A DNA stretch of 64,000 nt. It comes from Oscillospiraceae bacterium. GTDB taxonomy: Bacteria; Bacillota_A; Clostridia; Oscillospirales; Oscillospiraceae. Position numbers and translations under genes: made by a program. Positions 1-7,509 of the stretch are shown in pieces. The stretch's first letter is position 1. Every line of letters starts with the position of its first letter. The stretch spans positions 25,917-89,916 of the forward strand of contig JAFUCD010000030.1 in the NCBI GenBank assembly GCA_017459865.1, in the 5' to 3' direction. The notes under the pieces were generated by a model. It did not search any database. It was not told the DNA's origin and was given only the letters and a program-made list of their open reading frames with translations.

Positions 1-264
1 ACCCGGCATATACCCGCGTTCCGTAAATACTGCCATGGCGGAGATCACCAGCAGCTTATCTGCCAGCGGGTCAAGAAATTTCCCGAAATCTGTCACCTGA
101 TCATAATGCCGGGCAATATAGCCATCCACAGTGTCTGTCACGCTTGCAAGGATAAAAACTCCCAAGGCCCAGTAACCTGCACTCGGCAAATCCAGATAAA
201 GCAGTATCACAAATACCGGCACCATCAGCATTCGGAAAACCGTGATTTTATTTGCGGTTGTCAT
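1..264 (-). CDS. pgsA: CDP-diacylglycerol-glycerol-3-phosphate 3-phosphatidyltransferase, 3'-truncated by window edge
   Basis: This would make phosphatidylglycerol phosphate from CDP-diacylglycerol and glycerol-3-phosphate in the membrane. The 88 visible codons begin MTTANKITVFRMLMVP, the usual PgsA start. They contain the complete CDP-alcohol phosphotransferase signature: D-G-x2-A-R-x8-G-x3-D-x3-D, from DGYIAR to DPLAD, with all acidic residues present. A hydrophobic first helix precedes the motif. I chose the ATG at 264 because GGAGGA lies six bases upstream; the ATG at 270 directly abuts the ribosome site. The rest of the gene lies outside the window. GC is clearly lower than in most of the window. 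It is divergent from the acyltransferase gene. Confidence 0.88.
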   Translation of the reverse strand, partial: MTTANKITVFRMLMVPVFVILLYLDLPSAGYWALGVFILASVTDTVDGYIARHYDQVTDFGKFLDPLADKLLVISAMAVFTERGYMPG

Positions 265-411
265 ACACATTCCTCCGCTATTTCATATACTTCCATTATC
301 ATAGCCTCAAAATATAAACCGAAACGAAACTGTGCCGGTACACGAGTTTAGATTCACTTTATCTTTTTTAGGTATCCTATTCTTATCATAGAGAAAAAGG
401 GGCCATAAAAC

Positions 412-1278
412 ATGACAAAAGGAAGCCTGACAAACCGTAAGGACGGCGTTTATCTGAAAAGGCTGGATTCCATGCACACCATCATGCCGCTCATGTATCC
501 CAACCGCTGTGACAATGAGGCGTTTATCTCTGAGCGGATTGATTTGACGAACGTGAACGCTTATCTGGCGCGGAAGAACGCGGAAAACCCGGCATATCCA
601 TATAATCTCTTTCAGATCATGGTTGCTGCTCTGCTAAAGGTGATCACACAGCGTCCGAAAATGAACCGTTTTATTGCGAATCAAACCATGTATCAGCGAA
701 AGGAGGTATCAGCAGCGTTTACGGTGAAGAAGATTTTCTCGGACAACGGCGGTGAGGCGCTGGCGTTTATTCATTCCAAAGAGGGTGACACCATTGACAC
801 CATCCATGATGAGATTTTCCGCCAGGTTTCCCTGTGCCGCAGTGAGAAAAAGGATCCGTCTACTGCCGCTATGGACATCATCCAGAAAACGCCGCACACG
901 CTTCTGAAGCTGGTCGGCGCGGGCGCGCGCTTTCTGGACCGCCACGGCTGGATGCCCAAGGACGTGATTGCCACCGATCCCTATTACGCCTCGGTGGTGC
1001 TGACCAATCTGGGCTCCATTCAACTCCATTCCGGCTATCACCATTTGACCAACTGTGGGACCTGCTCAGTGTTCTGCGTCATTGGCGAGCGGAAAAAACG
1101 TCCCTTCTTTGATGAGGAAGGGAACGTCGAGATGCGCGACAGCATTGATCTCGGTCTTACAATTGATGAGCGGATTGCCGATGGCTATTATTATTCAAAA
1201 ACCGTGCGGCTTCTTCGGAAGCTGTTGGAAAACCCGGAATTGCTGGAGCTGCCGCTGGGAGAAAAGGTGGACTTCTGA
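412..1278 (+). CDS. 2-oxoacid dehydrogenase E2-like (CAT-fold) acyltransferase, stand-alone catalytic domain
   Basis: The 288-residue protein looks like the catalytic domain of dihydrolipoamide acyltransferases and chloramphenicol acetyltransferase, without lipoyl or E3-binding domains. The fold is suggested by PYNLFQIMVAALLKVI near the N terminus and LTIDERIADGYYYSKTVRLL near the C terminus. In true E2 enzymes the second motif reads D-H-R-x2-D-G and supplies the catalytic histidine; here that residue is glutamate while D-G is kept. Activity as an ordinary acyltransferase is therefore doubtful. The start ATG has AAAAAGGGG upstream. It stands alone with no dehydrogenase genes nearby. Family membership is fairly sure; the substrate is unknown. 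Confidence 0.7.
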   Translation: MTKGSLTNRKDGVYLKRLDSMHTIMPLMYPNRCDNEAFISERIDLTNVNAYLARKNAENPAYPYNLFQIMVAALLKVITQRPKMNRFIANQTMYQRKEVSAAFTVKKIFSDNGGEALAFIHSKEGDTIDTIHDEIFRQVSLCRSEKKDPSTAAMDIIQKTPHTLLKLVGAGARFLDRHGWMPKDVIATDPYYASVVLTNLGSIQLHSGYHHLTNCGTCSVFCVIGERKKRPFFDEEGNVEMRDSIDLGLTIDERIADGYYYSKTVRLLRKLLENPELLELPLGEKVDF

Positions 1279-1281
1279 TAG

Positions 1282-1511
1282 GGAGAACGTTTCAGCCAAA
1301 ACGGCTTTATTCAGAGTACAGTCAGCGTCCGGGAATTCCAGCTGTATCTGCTGTATGAAGAGGAAGCATACAGAATGCTCTGCGCGGTCCATTCGGTCCC
1401 ATGCGAACGCGGCGAATTATTTGAAAACGCATTCCCGCCCGCGCTCTCACACATACCAGCGAGATCATCCCGCACCGACCGGTGCGGGACTTCTATTTTA
1501 ATCGTTAATTA
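1282..1511 (+). pseudogene. Possible coding remnant downstream of the acyltransferase
   Basis: After the TGA-TAG double stop of the acyltransferase, the same frame stays open to about 1511 and reads plausibly as protein (for example FQLYLLYEEEAYRMLCAVHS). It has no start codon or ribosome site. It may be the tail of a gene cut by the neighbouring transposon insertion. I do not recognise the family, and chance cannot be excluded. A terminator-like hairpin lies inside its 3' end. Confidence 0.25.
1469..1499 (+). terminator. Rho-independent terminator after acyltransferase region
   Basis: An 8-bp perfect stem (CCCGCACC/GGTGCGGG, loop GACC) is followed by a T-rich tract (ACTTCTATTTT) on the + strand. 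It would end + strand transcription just before the convergent TnpV gene. Confidence 0.6.
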
Positions 1512-1848
1512 AGTCGGATGTCACAATCCTCTCCGCGCAGGCGCGAATAGCGTTCATCCGCTGCGCCCAAGTCAACTGATCTTCTGCTTTTAGCTGCTCG
1601 GCGACACCCTCGCAATCTGCCATTTGCATCAGAAGCCGATCCAGCATTTCCTCCGCAGCTTGATCGACTTCCTCCAGATGTTCGTTGAGCGTCCCACTCA
1701 TCAGCATGGCGTCATAAATTGGCTTTTGATGTGTGCGAAGAAACCGCCGCCTGCGTTCGCCCCAGATGCCGATCTGCGGCGATTCCGGCGGGATTAAATC
1801 AGGGATCAGATAATCGCCTTCCCAATGGTAAGTCAGTTTTTCGCTCAT
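1498..1848 (-). CDS. tnpV: TnpV family transposon-encoded protein
   Basis: The 116-residue protein resembles TnpV, an accessory protein of Tn4451-type and related clostridial mobilisable elements. It opens MSEKLTYHWEGDYLIPDL and shows the charged GERRRRFLRTHQKP stretch and a helical C-terminal half ending with AQRMNAIRACAERIV. TnpV's molecular role is not established. Its ATG overlaps the stop of the upstream small gene (ATGA), so the two are translationally coupled. No recombinase or other element genes are seen, so this is probably a remnant or a small passenger module. Confidence 0.75.
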   Translation of the reverse strand: MSEKLTYHWEGDYLIPDLIPPESPQIGIWGERRRRFLRTHQKPIYDAMLMSGTLNEHLEEVDQAAEEMLDRLLMQMADCEGVAEQLKAEDQLTWAQRMNAIRACAERIVTSDLIND

Positions 1849-2018
1849 TCCAATACCTTCCTCCTAAAGCTCGCGTCCGGTGTGTCGATGATCTTCAGAA
1901 TCAGCTGCTCCAGATCAGGGCGGAGCAAATTGTCCGCGGGCAGCTCATTGCGCCAGTCGTACAGCGCCTTGACGATCAGCTGGCGCTCGTCGTCATTGAT
2001 TTTGATTTTGTAACGCAT
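1845..2018 (-). CDS. Small hypothetical protein coupled to TnpV
   Basis: The 57-residue charged protein begins MRYKIKINDDERQLIVKALY and ends SFRRKVLE. I do not recognise a named family; it is likely a passenger of the same mobile element. The ATG at 2018 is chosen because AAGGAGGG lies seven bases upstream. A longer frame from 2147 has no ribosome site and would run through the hairpin. Its stop overlaps the tnpV start by four bases (ATGA). Its ribosome site is one arm of a 12-bp perfect inverted repeat (2026-2066), which suggests that translation is normally sequestered. Confidence 0.6.
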   Translation of the reverse strand: MRYKIKINDDERQLIVKALYDWRNELPADNLLRPDLEQLILKIIDTPDASFRRKVLE

Positions 2019-2025
2019 TAAAAAC

Positions 2026-2066
2026 GCCCTCCTTCGCGTGATGGTTTCATCATAGCGAAGGAGGGC
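2026..2066 (-). promoter_or_regulatory. Hairpin sequestering the ribosome site of the TnpV pair
   Basis: GCCCTCCTTCGC (2026-2037) and GCGAAGGAGGGC (2055-2066) are perfect 12-bp complements. The spacer itself can pair as TGATG/CATCA. In the minus-strand transcript the downstream arm contains AAGGAGGG, the ribosome site of the 57-residue gene, and the upstream arm is its exact complement. Alternatively this is the terminal inverted repeat of the element. Confidence 0.6.
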
Positions 2067-2107
2067 ATAGCTGTCGAATGTGCAAAAACGGTTATTTGAA
2101 GTAGTCG

Positions 2108-2157
2108 ATAAAAACAAGAAACCCGAACCCGTCGCCGATCGGCACAAGGTTCGGATT
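2108..2157 (-). terminator. Terminator of the tRNA operon
   Basis: On the minus strand, downstream of tRNA-Tyr, GGTTCGG pairs with CCGAACC around a GC-rich loop and is followed by a pyrimidine run ending in TTTTT. Confidence 0.5.
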
Positions 2158-2166
2158 TCGTTGCTT

Positions 2167-2251
2167 TGGTGGGGGATGGTGGATTCGAACCACCGAAGGC
2201 ATCGCCAGCAGATTTACAGTCTGTCCCCTTTGGCCACTCGGGAAATCCCCC
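2167..2251 (-). tRNA. tRNA-Tyr (GTA)
   Basis: The acceptor stem GGGGGAT/ATCCCCC closes perfectly, and CCA is encoded at 2169-2167. The anticodon loop reads CTGTAAA with GTA as anticodon. A long variable arm is present, as expected for bacterial tRNA-Tyr, with the T-loop GGTTCGAATCC. It is the second gene of a Thr-Tyr operon. Its 3' end faces the low-GC accessory segment, so it could be an integration target. Confidence 0.95.
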
Positions 2252-2279
2252 ATATGCACTTAGGTCGGTGCTTGCAGGC

Positions 2280-2355
2280 TGGAGCTGGTAGACGGACTCG
2301 AACCCCCGACCTGCTGATTACAAATCAGCTGCTCTACCAACTGAGCTATACCAGC
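2280..2355 (-). tRNA. tRNA-Thr (TGT)
   Basis: This is a 76-nt cloverleaf with encoded CCA. The acceptor GCTGGTA/TACCAGC pairs, the D-arm is AGCTCAGTTGGTAGAGC, the anticodon loop TTTGTAA has anticodon TGT, and the T-arm is GGGGGTTCGAGTCC. It is first in the operon with tRNA-Tyr, 28 bases upstream of it. Confidence 0.95.
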
Positions 2356-2372
2356 ACAAACCCAGCTCAGAT

Positions 2373-2401
2373 ATAATAGCAAATCGCAGACGGTTTGTCA
2401 A
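2373..2401 (-). promoter_or_regulatory. Promoter of the tRNA-Thr/Tyr operon
   Basis: On the minus strand TTGACA (2401-2396) is followed after 17 bases by TATTAT (2378-2373), close to the tRNA-Thr 5' end at 2355. This is a near-consensus sigma-A promoter. Confidence 0.85.
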
Positions 2402-2447
2402 CCAAAAAATTTGCCGTTTTTGGAAAAATTTCATGCAACGCAAATGT

Positions 2448-2476
2448 TTGCGTTCTGGCATACACTGTGCTATAAT
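2448..2476 (+). promoter_or_regulatory. Promoter of the lysozyme-protease operon
   Basis: TTGCGT (2448-2453), a 17-base spacer and a perfect TATAAT (2471-2476). The predicted transcription start (about 2483) falls at the start codon of the lipoprotein, so the mRNA may be leaderless. Confidence 0.7.
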
Positions 2477-2483
2477 GCAGGAT

Positions 2484-3347
2484 ATGAAAGTGTCGAAACA
2501 AATTGCCTGCATATTTGCATTGCTGACGGCGCTGTCGCTGCTGGGCGCCTGCGGTCTGACGGAGCCTGCAGACCCCCACGCCGGGATGGTCGAGATCTTC
2601 AACGGCGCGGAGCGGGCGTGGATCCGGCCGTGGCGCGATGTACCGCTGAGCGAGCTGACACAGGAAGAATTCGCCGTCTCGGACGACGGCGTGGTGGACT
2701 ACACCGGAACGCGCTGCCGGGTCGAGCAGGGCGTGGACGTGTCCTACTTCCAGGGTGAGATCGACTGGGCGGCGGTGGCGGCGTCGGGCATTTCTTTTGC
2801 CTATATCCGCGCGGGCTACCGGGGCTATGTCGACGGCGGGATCCACGCGGACGAGCGCTTTGCCGAGAACGCGCAGAACGCGCGCGCGGCGGGTCTGGAG
2901 ATCGGTCTGTATTTCTTCTCACAGGCGATCGACCCGGACGAGGCCGCCGAGGAGGCGCGCTGGCTGCTGGAGGCCGCGAGCGGACTGGACGTGACGCTGC
3001 CGCTGGGCTATGACTGGGAGGCGCAGGTGTCCTATGACGAGGACGAGGTGCGCACCGACGGCATGCTCGGCTCCGAGATCACCGCATGCGCCGCCGCGTT
3101 CTGCGACGTGATCCGCGAGGCGGGCCGGACGCCCATTCTCTACGCCAACCGCTGGCAGGGCTATTATGACTATGATCTCTCGCAGCTCTCCGACGCCGAG
3201 CTATGGATCAGCGCGCCGGGCAGCTGGGATGATTTTTACTATGCGCACGCCATCTGGCAATATACTTATGAGGGATCCGTCCCCGGCATTTCCACCCGTG
3301 TAGACCGCAATCTGCGTTATCTGCCCATCACCGATCAAGGGAGTTGA
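2484..3347 (+). CDS. Secreted GH25 lysozyme-like lipoprotein
   Basis: This is a predicted peptidoglycan N-acetylmuramidase attached to the outer face of the membrane. The 287-residue protein has a lipoprotein signal (MKVSKQ, hydrophobic core, lipobox L-L-G-A-C with Cys23) and a glycosyl hydrolase 25 domain from about residue 82 to the end. Catalytic landmarks are visible: GVDVSYFQG with Asp85, and YDWE with Asp177 and Glu179. I chose the ATG at 2484 because the signal peptide begins there. It lacks a clear ribosome site, and the promoter -10 ends only eight bases upstream. A two-base gap to the subtilase gene indicates one transcript. The role is probably wall remodelling or defence. Confidence 0.85.
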   Translation: MKVSKQIACIFALLTALSLLGACGLTEPADPHAGMVEIFNGAERAWIRPWRDVPLSELTQEEFAVSDDGVVDYTGTRCRVEQGVDVSYFQGEIDWAAVAASGISFAYIRAGYRGYVDGGIHADERFAENAQNARAAGLEIGLYFFSQAIDPDEAAEEARWLLEAASGLDVTLPLGYDWEAQVSYDEDEVRTDGMLGSEITACAAAFCDVIREAGRTPILYANRWQGYYDYDLSQLSDAELWISAPGSWDDFYYAHAIWQYTYEGSVPGISTRVDRNLRYLPITDQGS

Positions 3348-3349
3348 CC

Positions 3350-5473
3350 ATGAAGAAAAAACGCATCCTTTCCTTCCTGCTTGCGCTGCTGCTGGTCTGC
3401 GCGCTGGTTCCCGTGTCCGCGACCGCGGCGGGCGTCACGGAGGTGTCCTCCGCAGACGAGATGCTTCGGGCGCTGGCGGATACACCGGCACAGGCCGCGG
3501 GCCGCCGCTCCGCCGCCGCGTCCGCGCCGATCTATGTTCTCGTGCTGGAGCCGACGCTGCCGGACGCCTGCGGCGCGCAGCGCGTGCTGCACTATGCCGC
3601 ATACGACGAATACATTCTGGAATTTGCATCCCTCGACACGGCGGAGCAGGGATACCGGACGCTGACGGAGTCCTACGGGCTGCGAAACTGCTGGCTGGAC
3701 ACGCCAGAGCAGGGCGCGCGCGTGTTGGACGGCAGCGACGGCGCGGCGTTCGCCGCGACCACCTGGGGCGCGAGCCACATGCATCTGGACACCTACAAGA
3801 GCGACGTTCACCTGACTGAGCACCTCAACGCGGTGTCCCCGATCGTTGCCATCATCGACAGCGGCGTCGATCCGGACAACGCCGGGCTTGCGGCGCGCAG
3901 CGTCCCGGAGAGCTATGACTTTGTGAACAATTCCCATGACCTGTCCGACGTGGCCAGCACAGGCAACGCCCGCGGGCACGGCACGCGCGTCGCCTCGATC
4001 ATGGATTCCGTCCTGCCCGAGAGCGTGCGGTTCATGTATCTGCGCGTATTCGACGAAACGCAGAGCGCCGCGCGTGTCCGCGTGATCACGGCGGTCCAAT
4101 ACGCGGCGCAGCATGGCGCCGACGTGATCAATCTCTCCCTCGGCTGGGAGGATGATCAGGGGCAGAACTTTACCTTTTTGGACACCGCGCTCAGACTCGC
4201 CAACGCCAACGGCGCGACGGTCGTCTGCGCCGCCGGCAACGAACACCAGGACGTTGCAAACTGCTATCCCGCCAGCAGCCCCTACACCATCTCGGTATCC
4301 GCGGTGGGCAGACGACTGACCGGAACCGGTTATTCGCTGGCCTACGAGGTCTATTCCAACTATGGCGAGAAGATCGACTTCTGCGCGCCCGGCTCGGGCA
4401 TCACCGCGACGACGCTCGGCGGCAGCACGGTAAGCTGCACCGGCACGAGCTTCTCGGCGCCGCACATCACGGCAGCCGTGGCCATGCTGAAGCTCCTTGA
4501 GCCGACGGCAACGCCCGCGCGGGTCTATACGATGCTGCACTCCTGTGCGGACGACATCGGCGTTGCGGGCAAGGACAATCTCTATGGCTGGGGAATTCCG
4601 ATTTTACCGGATCAGGAATTTGAAAAGCTCCACACTTGGGATATCAGCCGCACGGTCAAGGCAGCCACCGCGACGGAAAACGGAACGCGCGAGCTGACCT
4701 GCTCCTTCTGCGGAAAAACGAAAGAGGAAGAGATCCCCGCCACGGGAGACCGCGTGGACTCCGGATTCGTGGATGTGCCGACGGACCAGTATTACGCCAA
4801 GCCCGTGACCTGGGCGGCGGCAAACAGCATCACCAGCGGCACGGACAGCACGCACTTCTCCCCGAACGAGATCTGCACGCGCGCGCAGGTGGTCACGTTC
4901 CTCTGGCGCAGCGCGGGCTCGCCGGAGCCGAAGACGCAGCAAAACCCGTTTTACGATGTGCCGCAGGACGCGTATTTCTATGACGCGGTGCTCTGGGCGG
5001 TCGAAAACGGCATCACGAAGGGCACAAGCGACGTGACCTTCGCGCCGGACGACACCTGCACCCGCGCCCACGTCGTGACGTTCCTCTGGCGCTTCGATCA
5101 GGCCCGGACAGCCGCCGTGCCGACGGAAAGCACGGTATACATCCTGGAGGGCAGCACGCACTATCACAAGGCCGGCTGCTCGCACCTGACCGACGACGCG
5201 CAGGAGATCGCGCTCGCCGAGGCGATCGATCAGGGCTATGAGGCCTGCCCCGACTGCTGGAGCGAGGCCGGTCCGCTGGAGCCCGTTAAGCCCGATACGG
5301 TCGGCGGCTTTGAAGACGTGCTCGCCGGGGCATATTACGCTGACGCGGTGCTCTGGGCGGTCGAAAACGGCGTCACCACCGGCATGACGCCCACGACCTT
5401 TGAACCCAACACCGGCTGCTCCCGCGCCCACGTCGTGACGTTCCTGTACCGCTATTATAATCAGGAAGCATAA
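3350..5473 (+). CDS. Secreted subtilisin-like serine protease with three SLH domains
   Basis: This is a predicted surface-anchored endoprotease of family S8. The 707-residue precursor has a Sec signal peptide (MKKKRILSFLLALLLV to about residue 26). A pro-region comes next, then a catalytic domain with Asp170 (IIDSGVD), His210 (GHGTRVAS), oxyanion Asn297 (AAGNE) and Ser367 (GTSFSAPH). Three SLH domains follow (about 465-525, 530-585, 650-705), each with the W-A-x2-N-G-I-T-x-G and C-T/S-R-A pattern. A short Cys-rich insert sits between SLH 2 and 3. SLH domains bind pyruvylated secondary wall polymers, so the enzyme should stay on the cell wall. ATG 3350 is preferred over TTG 3344 because AAGGGA sits seven bases upstream. 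Confidence 0.9.
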   Translation: MKKKRILSFLLALLLVCALVPVSATAAGVTEVSSADEMLRALADTPAQAAGRRSAAASAPIYVLVLEPTLPDACGAQRVLHYAAYDEYILEFASLDTAEQGYRTLTESYGLRNCWLDTPEQGARVLDGSDGAAFAATTWGASHMHLDTYKSDVHLTEHLNAVSPIVAIIDSGVDPDNAGLAARSVPESYDFVNNSHDLSDVASTGNARGHGTRVASIMDSVLPESVRFMYLRVFDETQSAARVRVITAVQYAAQHGADVINLSLGWEDDQGQNFTFLDTALRLANANGATVVCAAGNEHQDVANCYPASSPYTISVSAVGRRLTGTGYSLAYEVYSNYGEKIDFCAPGSGITATTLGGSTVSCTGTSFSAPHITAAVAMLKLLEPTATPARVYTMLHSCADDIGVAGKDNLYGWGIPILPDQEFEKLHTWDISRTVKAATATENGTRELTCSFCGKTKEEEIPATGDRVDSGFVDVPTDQYYAKPVTWAAANSITSGTDSTHFSPNEICTRAQVVTFLWRSAGSPEPKTQQNPFYDVPQDAYFYDAVLWAVENGITKGTSDVTFAPDDTCTRAHVVTFLWRFDQARTAAVPTESTVYILEGSTHYHKAGCSHLTDDAQEIALAEAIDQGYEACPDCWSEAGPLEPVKPDTVGGFEDVLAGAYYADAVLWAVENGVTTGMTPTTFEPNTGCSRAHVVTFLYRYYNQEA

Positions 5474-5490
5474 AACGAAAAGCAAACAGC

Positions 5491-5535
5491 AAGCGCTGTC
5501 TCCGTTTGTGGTTCGGAGACAGCGCTTTTTCTTTA
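5491..5535 (+). terminator. Terminator of the lysozyme-protease operon
   Basis: A 14-bp perfect stem (arms 5491-5504 and 5514-5527, AGCGCTGTCTCCG core) is followed by TTTTTCTTT. It also lies just beyond the convergent DUF92 gene. Confidence 0.85.
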
Positions 5536-6309
5536 ACCGACCCCTGTCAGCGCGAGCGAAAGCGCAAGCGCGAACAGGTTGCTCAGCAGATTGACCGCGT
5601 CGTTGGTCACGCACCGCGCGCCGCTGACGCGCACGGCGGGCGCACCGCAATGGATCTCCCGCTCCGTGACGGTCCCGCAGACGGCACAGCGAAACTTCAC
5701 CTGCGCGCGCGAGCCGAGCACGCTGTCGAACACCGCGCCGAGAAAGCCCGCCGCGAGCACGACACCGAAGGTGGCGACGCTTTGAGATCCCAGCGCGCTC
5801 ACGCCGGCGATCGCCGCCGCGCCGAGCAGCTCTGAGAGCGTGCCGAGCCATGTCACGCCGCCGGAGAGTCCTGCGCTGACCGGTCGTCCGGTGCAGATAT
5901 CGCGCGGCGGCGATTTCGAGAGTGGCCCGAGCTTGGACGCGAGACTGTCCGCGAGCGACTCCGCCATCACGGCGCAGAAGCCCGTGCGGAAGGCATGCTG
6001 TCCCGTGATCCGGAACAGAAGCAGCGCGCACGCCGCGACGCCGACATTGCAGGCAACGCGCGTGGCGTCCCGGCTGCCGGATTTGCGGCGGACGGCGAAT
6101 GGATCGGCGCGCCCGCCGGCAAACCGGTCTGCGGCGACGGTTCCAAGCAGCGTCACCGCCAGCACGGCAAAGGCCGTGCCGCCGCCGAAGGCGGTGACCG
6201 CGACGCACAGCGCCCAGGCGAGCGCCGTGCCGCCCGGCGTCAGCGCGCGCCGCCAGAGCGCCGCGCCCGCCAAAGCCGAGCTGAGCAGGAGGGCGGGAAG
6301 GAGATTCAT
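5533..6309 (-). CDS. DUF92 family integral membrane protein
   Basis: The 258-residue protein has about six hydrophobic segments and the features of the DUF92/TIGR00297 family. These are a Gly-rich stretch (AVTAFGGGTAFAVLA), DATRVACNVGVAA, ESLADSLASKLG, and a loop with CAVCG. The family is widespread in clostridia, cyanobacteria and plants; in photosynthetic organisms a member acts in phytyl-phosphate metabolism, but here no function can be assigned. The ATG has a strong AAGGAGGGCGG upstream. It is a single gene facing the protease operon terminator. Confidence 0.75.
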   Translation of the reverse strand: MNLLPALLLSSALAGAALWRRALTPGGTALAWALCVAVTAFGGGTAFAVLAVTLLGTVAADRFAGGRADPFAVRRKSGSRDATRVACNVGVAACALLLFRITGQHAFRTGFCAVMAESLADSLASKLGPLSKSPPRDICTGRPVSAGLSGGVTWLGTLSELLGAAAIAGVSALGSQSVATFGVVLAAGFLGAVFDSVLGSRAQVKFRCAVCGTVTEREIHCGAPAVRVSGARCVTNDAVNLLSNLFALALSLALTGVG

Positions 6310-6352
6310 GGGGACCGCCCTCCTTTCTATGGGAAAATAAGAATGGATCGCG

Positions 6353-7339
6353 TTAATCCTGCGCGGCGTACCTTTCGCCGCTGTGGATATAACCCGGTTC
6401 TTTTGTCGAGATGATGTCCGTCTCGCGGGGGTCAGACTCCATCAGGTGCATCATGCTGCCCTTGAACGTCTTATAAAACCACACGCCGGGCGTGAAGATG
6501 AGCTTGACATACAGCACGCTCAGCCACACGCGGAAGCGGCTGGGCTCGGTGACCTTCTGCACGCGGCTCTCGGTATAGACCATTTTGCCGATGTGCTTGG
6601 GGCAGTTCGATTCGCAGATGCCGCAGCCGAGGCACTTGTCGAGGTCGATCACGTGGTTCCCGTTTTCATCAAAGCGCAGCGCGCCGACGGGGCACGCCTT
6701 CACGCACTTCCGGCAATGGACGCACTGCGTCTCGTCGAACTCCGGCAGATACGGGCCGTTGTAGTTCACGAACGGGACGTGGTACTGCGTCTTGAGCGTG
6801 AGCGGCATGCAGCAGCACGGGCAGCAGAAGCAGAGGTTGTCCTGATACGGCTGCACGCAGCTCTCGACCACGGCGATCAGATTGCGCTGGTGCGCCATCT
6901 CCGCCACGGCGAGACATTCCTCCACGCTCACGGCGCGCTCACCGGCCTTCTTCTTCAGCTTGCCGTAGAAGTTCAGCCCGAAGCAGGTGTTGATCGGGTT
7001 GTCGCAGTTGCCGCGCACCGTGCGGCAGACGCAGGGGCTGACGGCGATGTCGGTCGTATTGCGGATGATGTCCTTCGCCACCTCGATCGGTACGACGACG
7101 GAGTTCGTGTGGATGTAGCGGTAGTGCAGCTCCAGACTCTTGCGGATCATGGGGCCGATGATCGGCTTGACCGCGAGCTGGCCCATCATGTACGAAAAGC
7201 GCACCACGTCCACGGTGTTCTTCAGATGCTTCTTTAAGAAATTCGCGCGAAACTTCGCGTCGCTGTCATACAGCGTGATGCCGTCGACCTCCACCTTGCG
7301 GGAGGTGTAGCGGTTCGTGCTTTGGACTTCCTGTGCCAT
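6353..7339 (-). CDS. Cysteine-rich 4Fe-4S dicluster protein, divergent from LysR regulator
   Basis: The 328-residue protein is probably cytoplasmic, or peripheral through a hydrophobic C-terminal stretch (VWLSVLYVKLIFTPGVWFY). It has three cysteine clusters: CVCRTVRGNC near residue 110, CFCCPCCC near 180, and a bacterial 2x[4Fe-4S] ferredoxin domain (CVHCRKCVKACP, CLGCGICESNCP) at about 215-260. The order resembles the N-terminal half of the FAD oxidoreductase at 33180-35816, so the two share a redox module. The partner and substrate are unknown. The start at 7339 has AAGGGGGATA upstream. It is divergently transcribed from a LysR gene across a 21-bp palindrome and is probably that regulator's target. 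Confidence 0.75.
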   Translation of the reverse strand: MAQEVQSTNRYTSRKVEVDGITLYDSDAKFRANFLKKHLKNTVDVVRFSYMMGQLAVKPIIGPMIRKSLELHYRYIHTNSVVVPIEVAKDIIRNTTDIAVSPCVCRTVRGNCDNPINTCFGLNFYGKLKKKAGERAVSVEECLAVAEMAHQRNLIAVVESCVQPYQDNLCFCCPCCCMPLTLKTQYHVPFVNYNGPYLPEFDETQCVHCRKCVKACPVGALRFDENGNHVIDLDKCLGCGICESNCPKHIGKMVYTESRVQKVTEPSRFRVWLSVLYVKLIFTPGVWFYKTFKGSMMHLMESDPRETDIISTKEPGYIHSGERYAAQD

Positions 7340-7450
7340 GAGAATATCCCCCTTCAAAACGTTCAGACCGGTTTGGTATTTCACGCTTTTACTCTAGCAT
7401 GCGGGCTTTGAAAAAGATAATATTTTGTCAAACGAAGTTCATTCCCCGCG

Positions 7451-7471
7451 TGGTTATGAACTTCATAACCA
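7451..7471. promoter_or_regulatory. 21-bp perfect palindrome, candidate LysR operator
   Basis: TGGTTATGAA-C-TTCATAACCA is a perfect 10+1+10 palindrome between the divergent LysR and Fe-S genes, ten bases before the LysR -35 box. It fits an autoregulatory LysR-type binding site (T-N11-A type dyads). Confidence 0.7.
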
Positions 7472-7480
7472 ACGGGATAT

Positions 7481-7509
7481 TTGACTTTTGTGCGACGCAA
7501 CAGTACAAT
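7481..7509 (+). promoter_or_regulatory. Promoter of the LysR gene
   Basis: TTGACT (7481-7486), a 17-base spacer, TACAAT (7504-7509). It lies just downstream of the 21-bp palindrome and 33 bases upstream of the start codon. Confidence 0.75.

Noticed and set aside
106..351. 81-codon + strand frame at the left edge
   Set aside because: It is antisense to pgsA, has no family features and lacks a ribosome site.
2099..2147. Longer start for the 57-residue TnpV-linked protein
   Set aside because: The extension passes through the regulatory hairpin, reads MCRSATGSGFLFLS-like non-conserved sequence and has no ribosome site.
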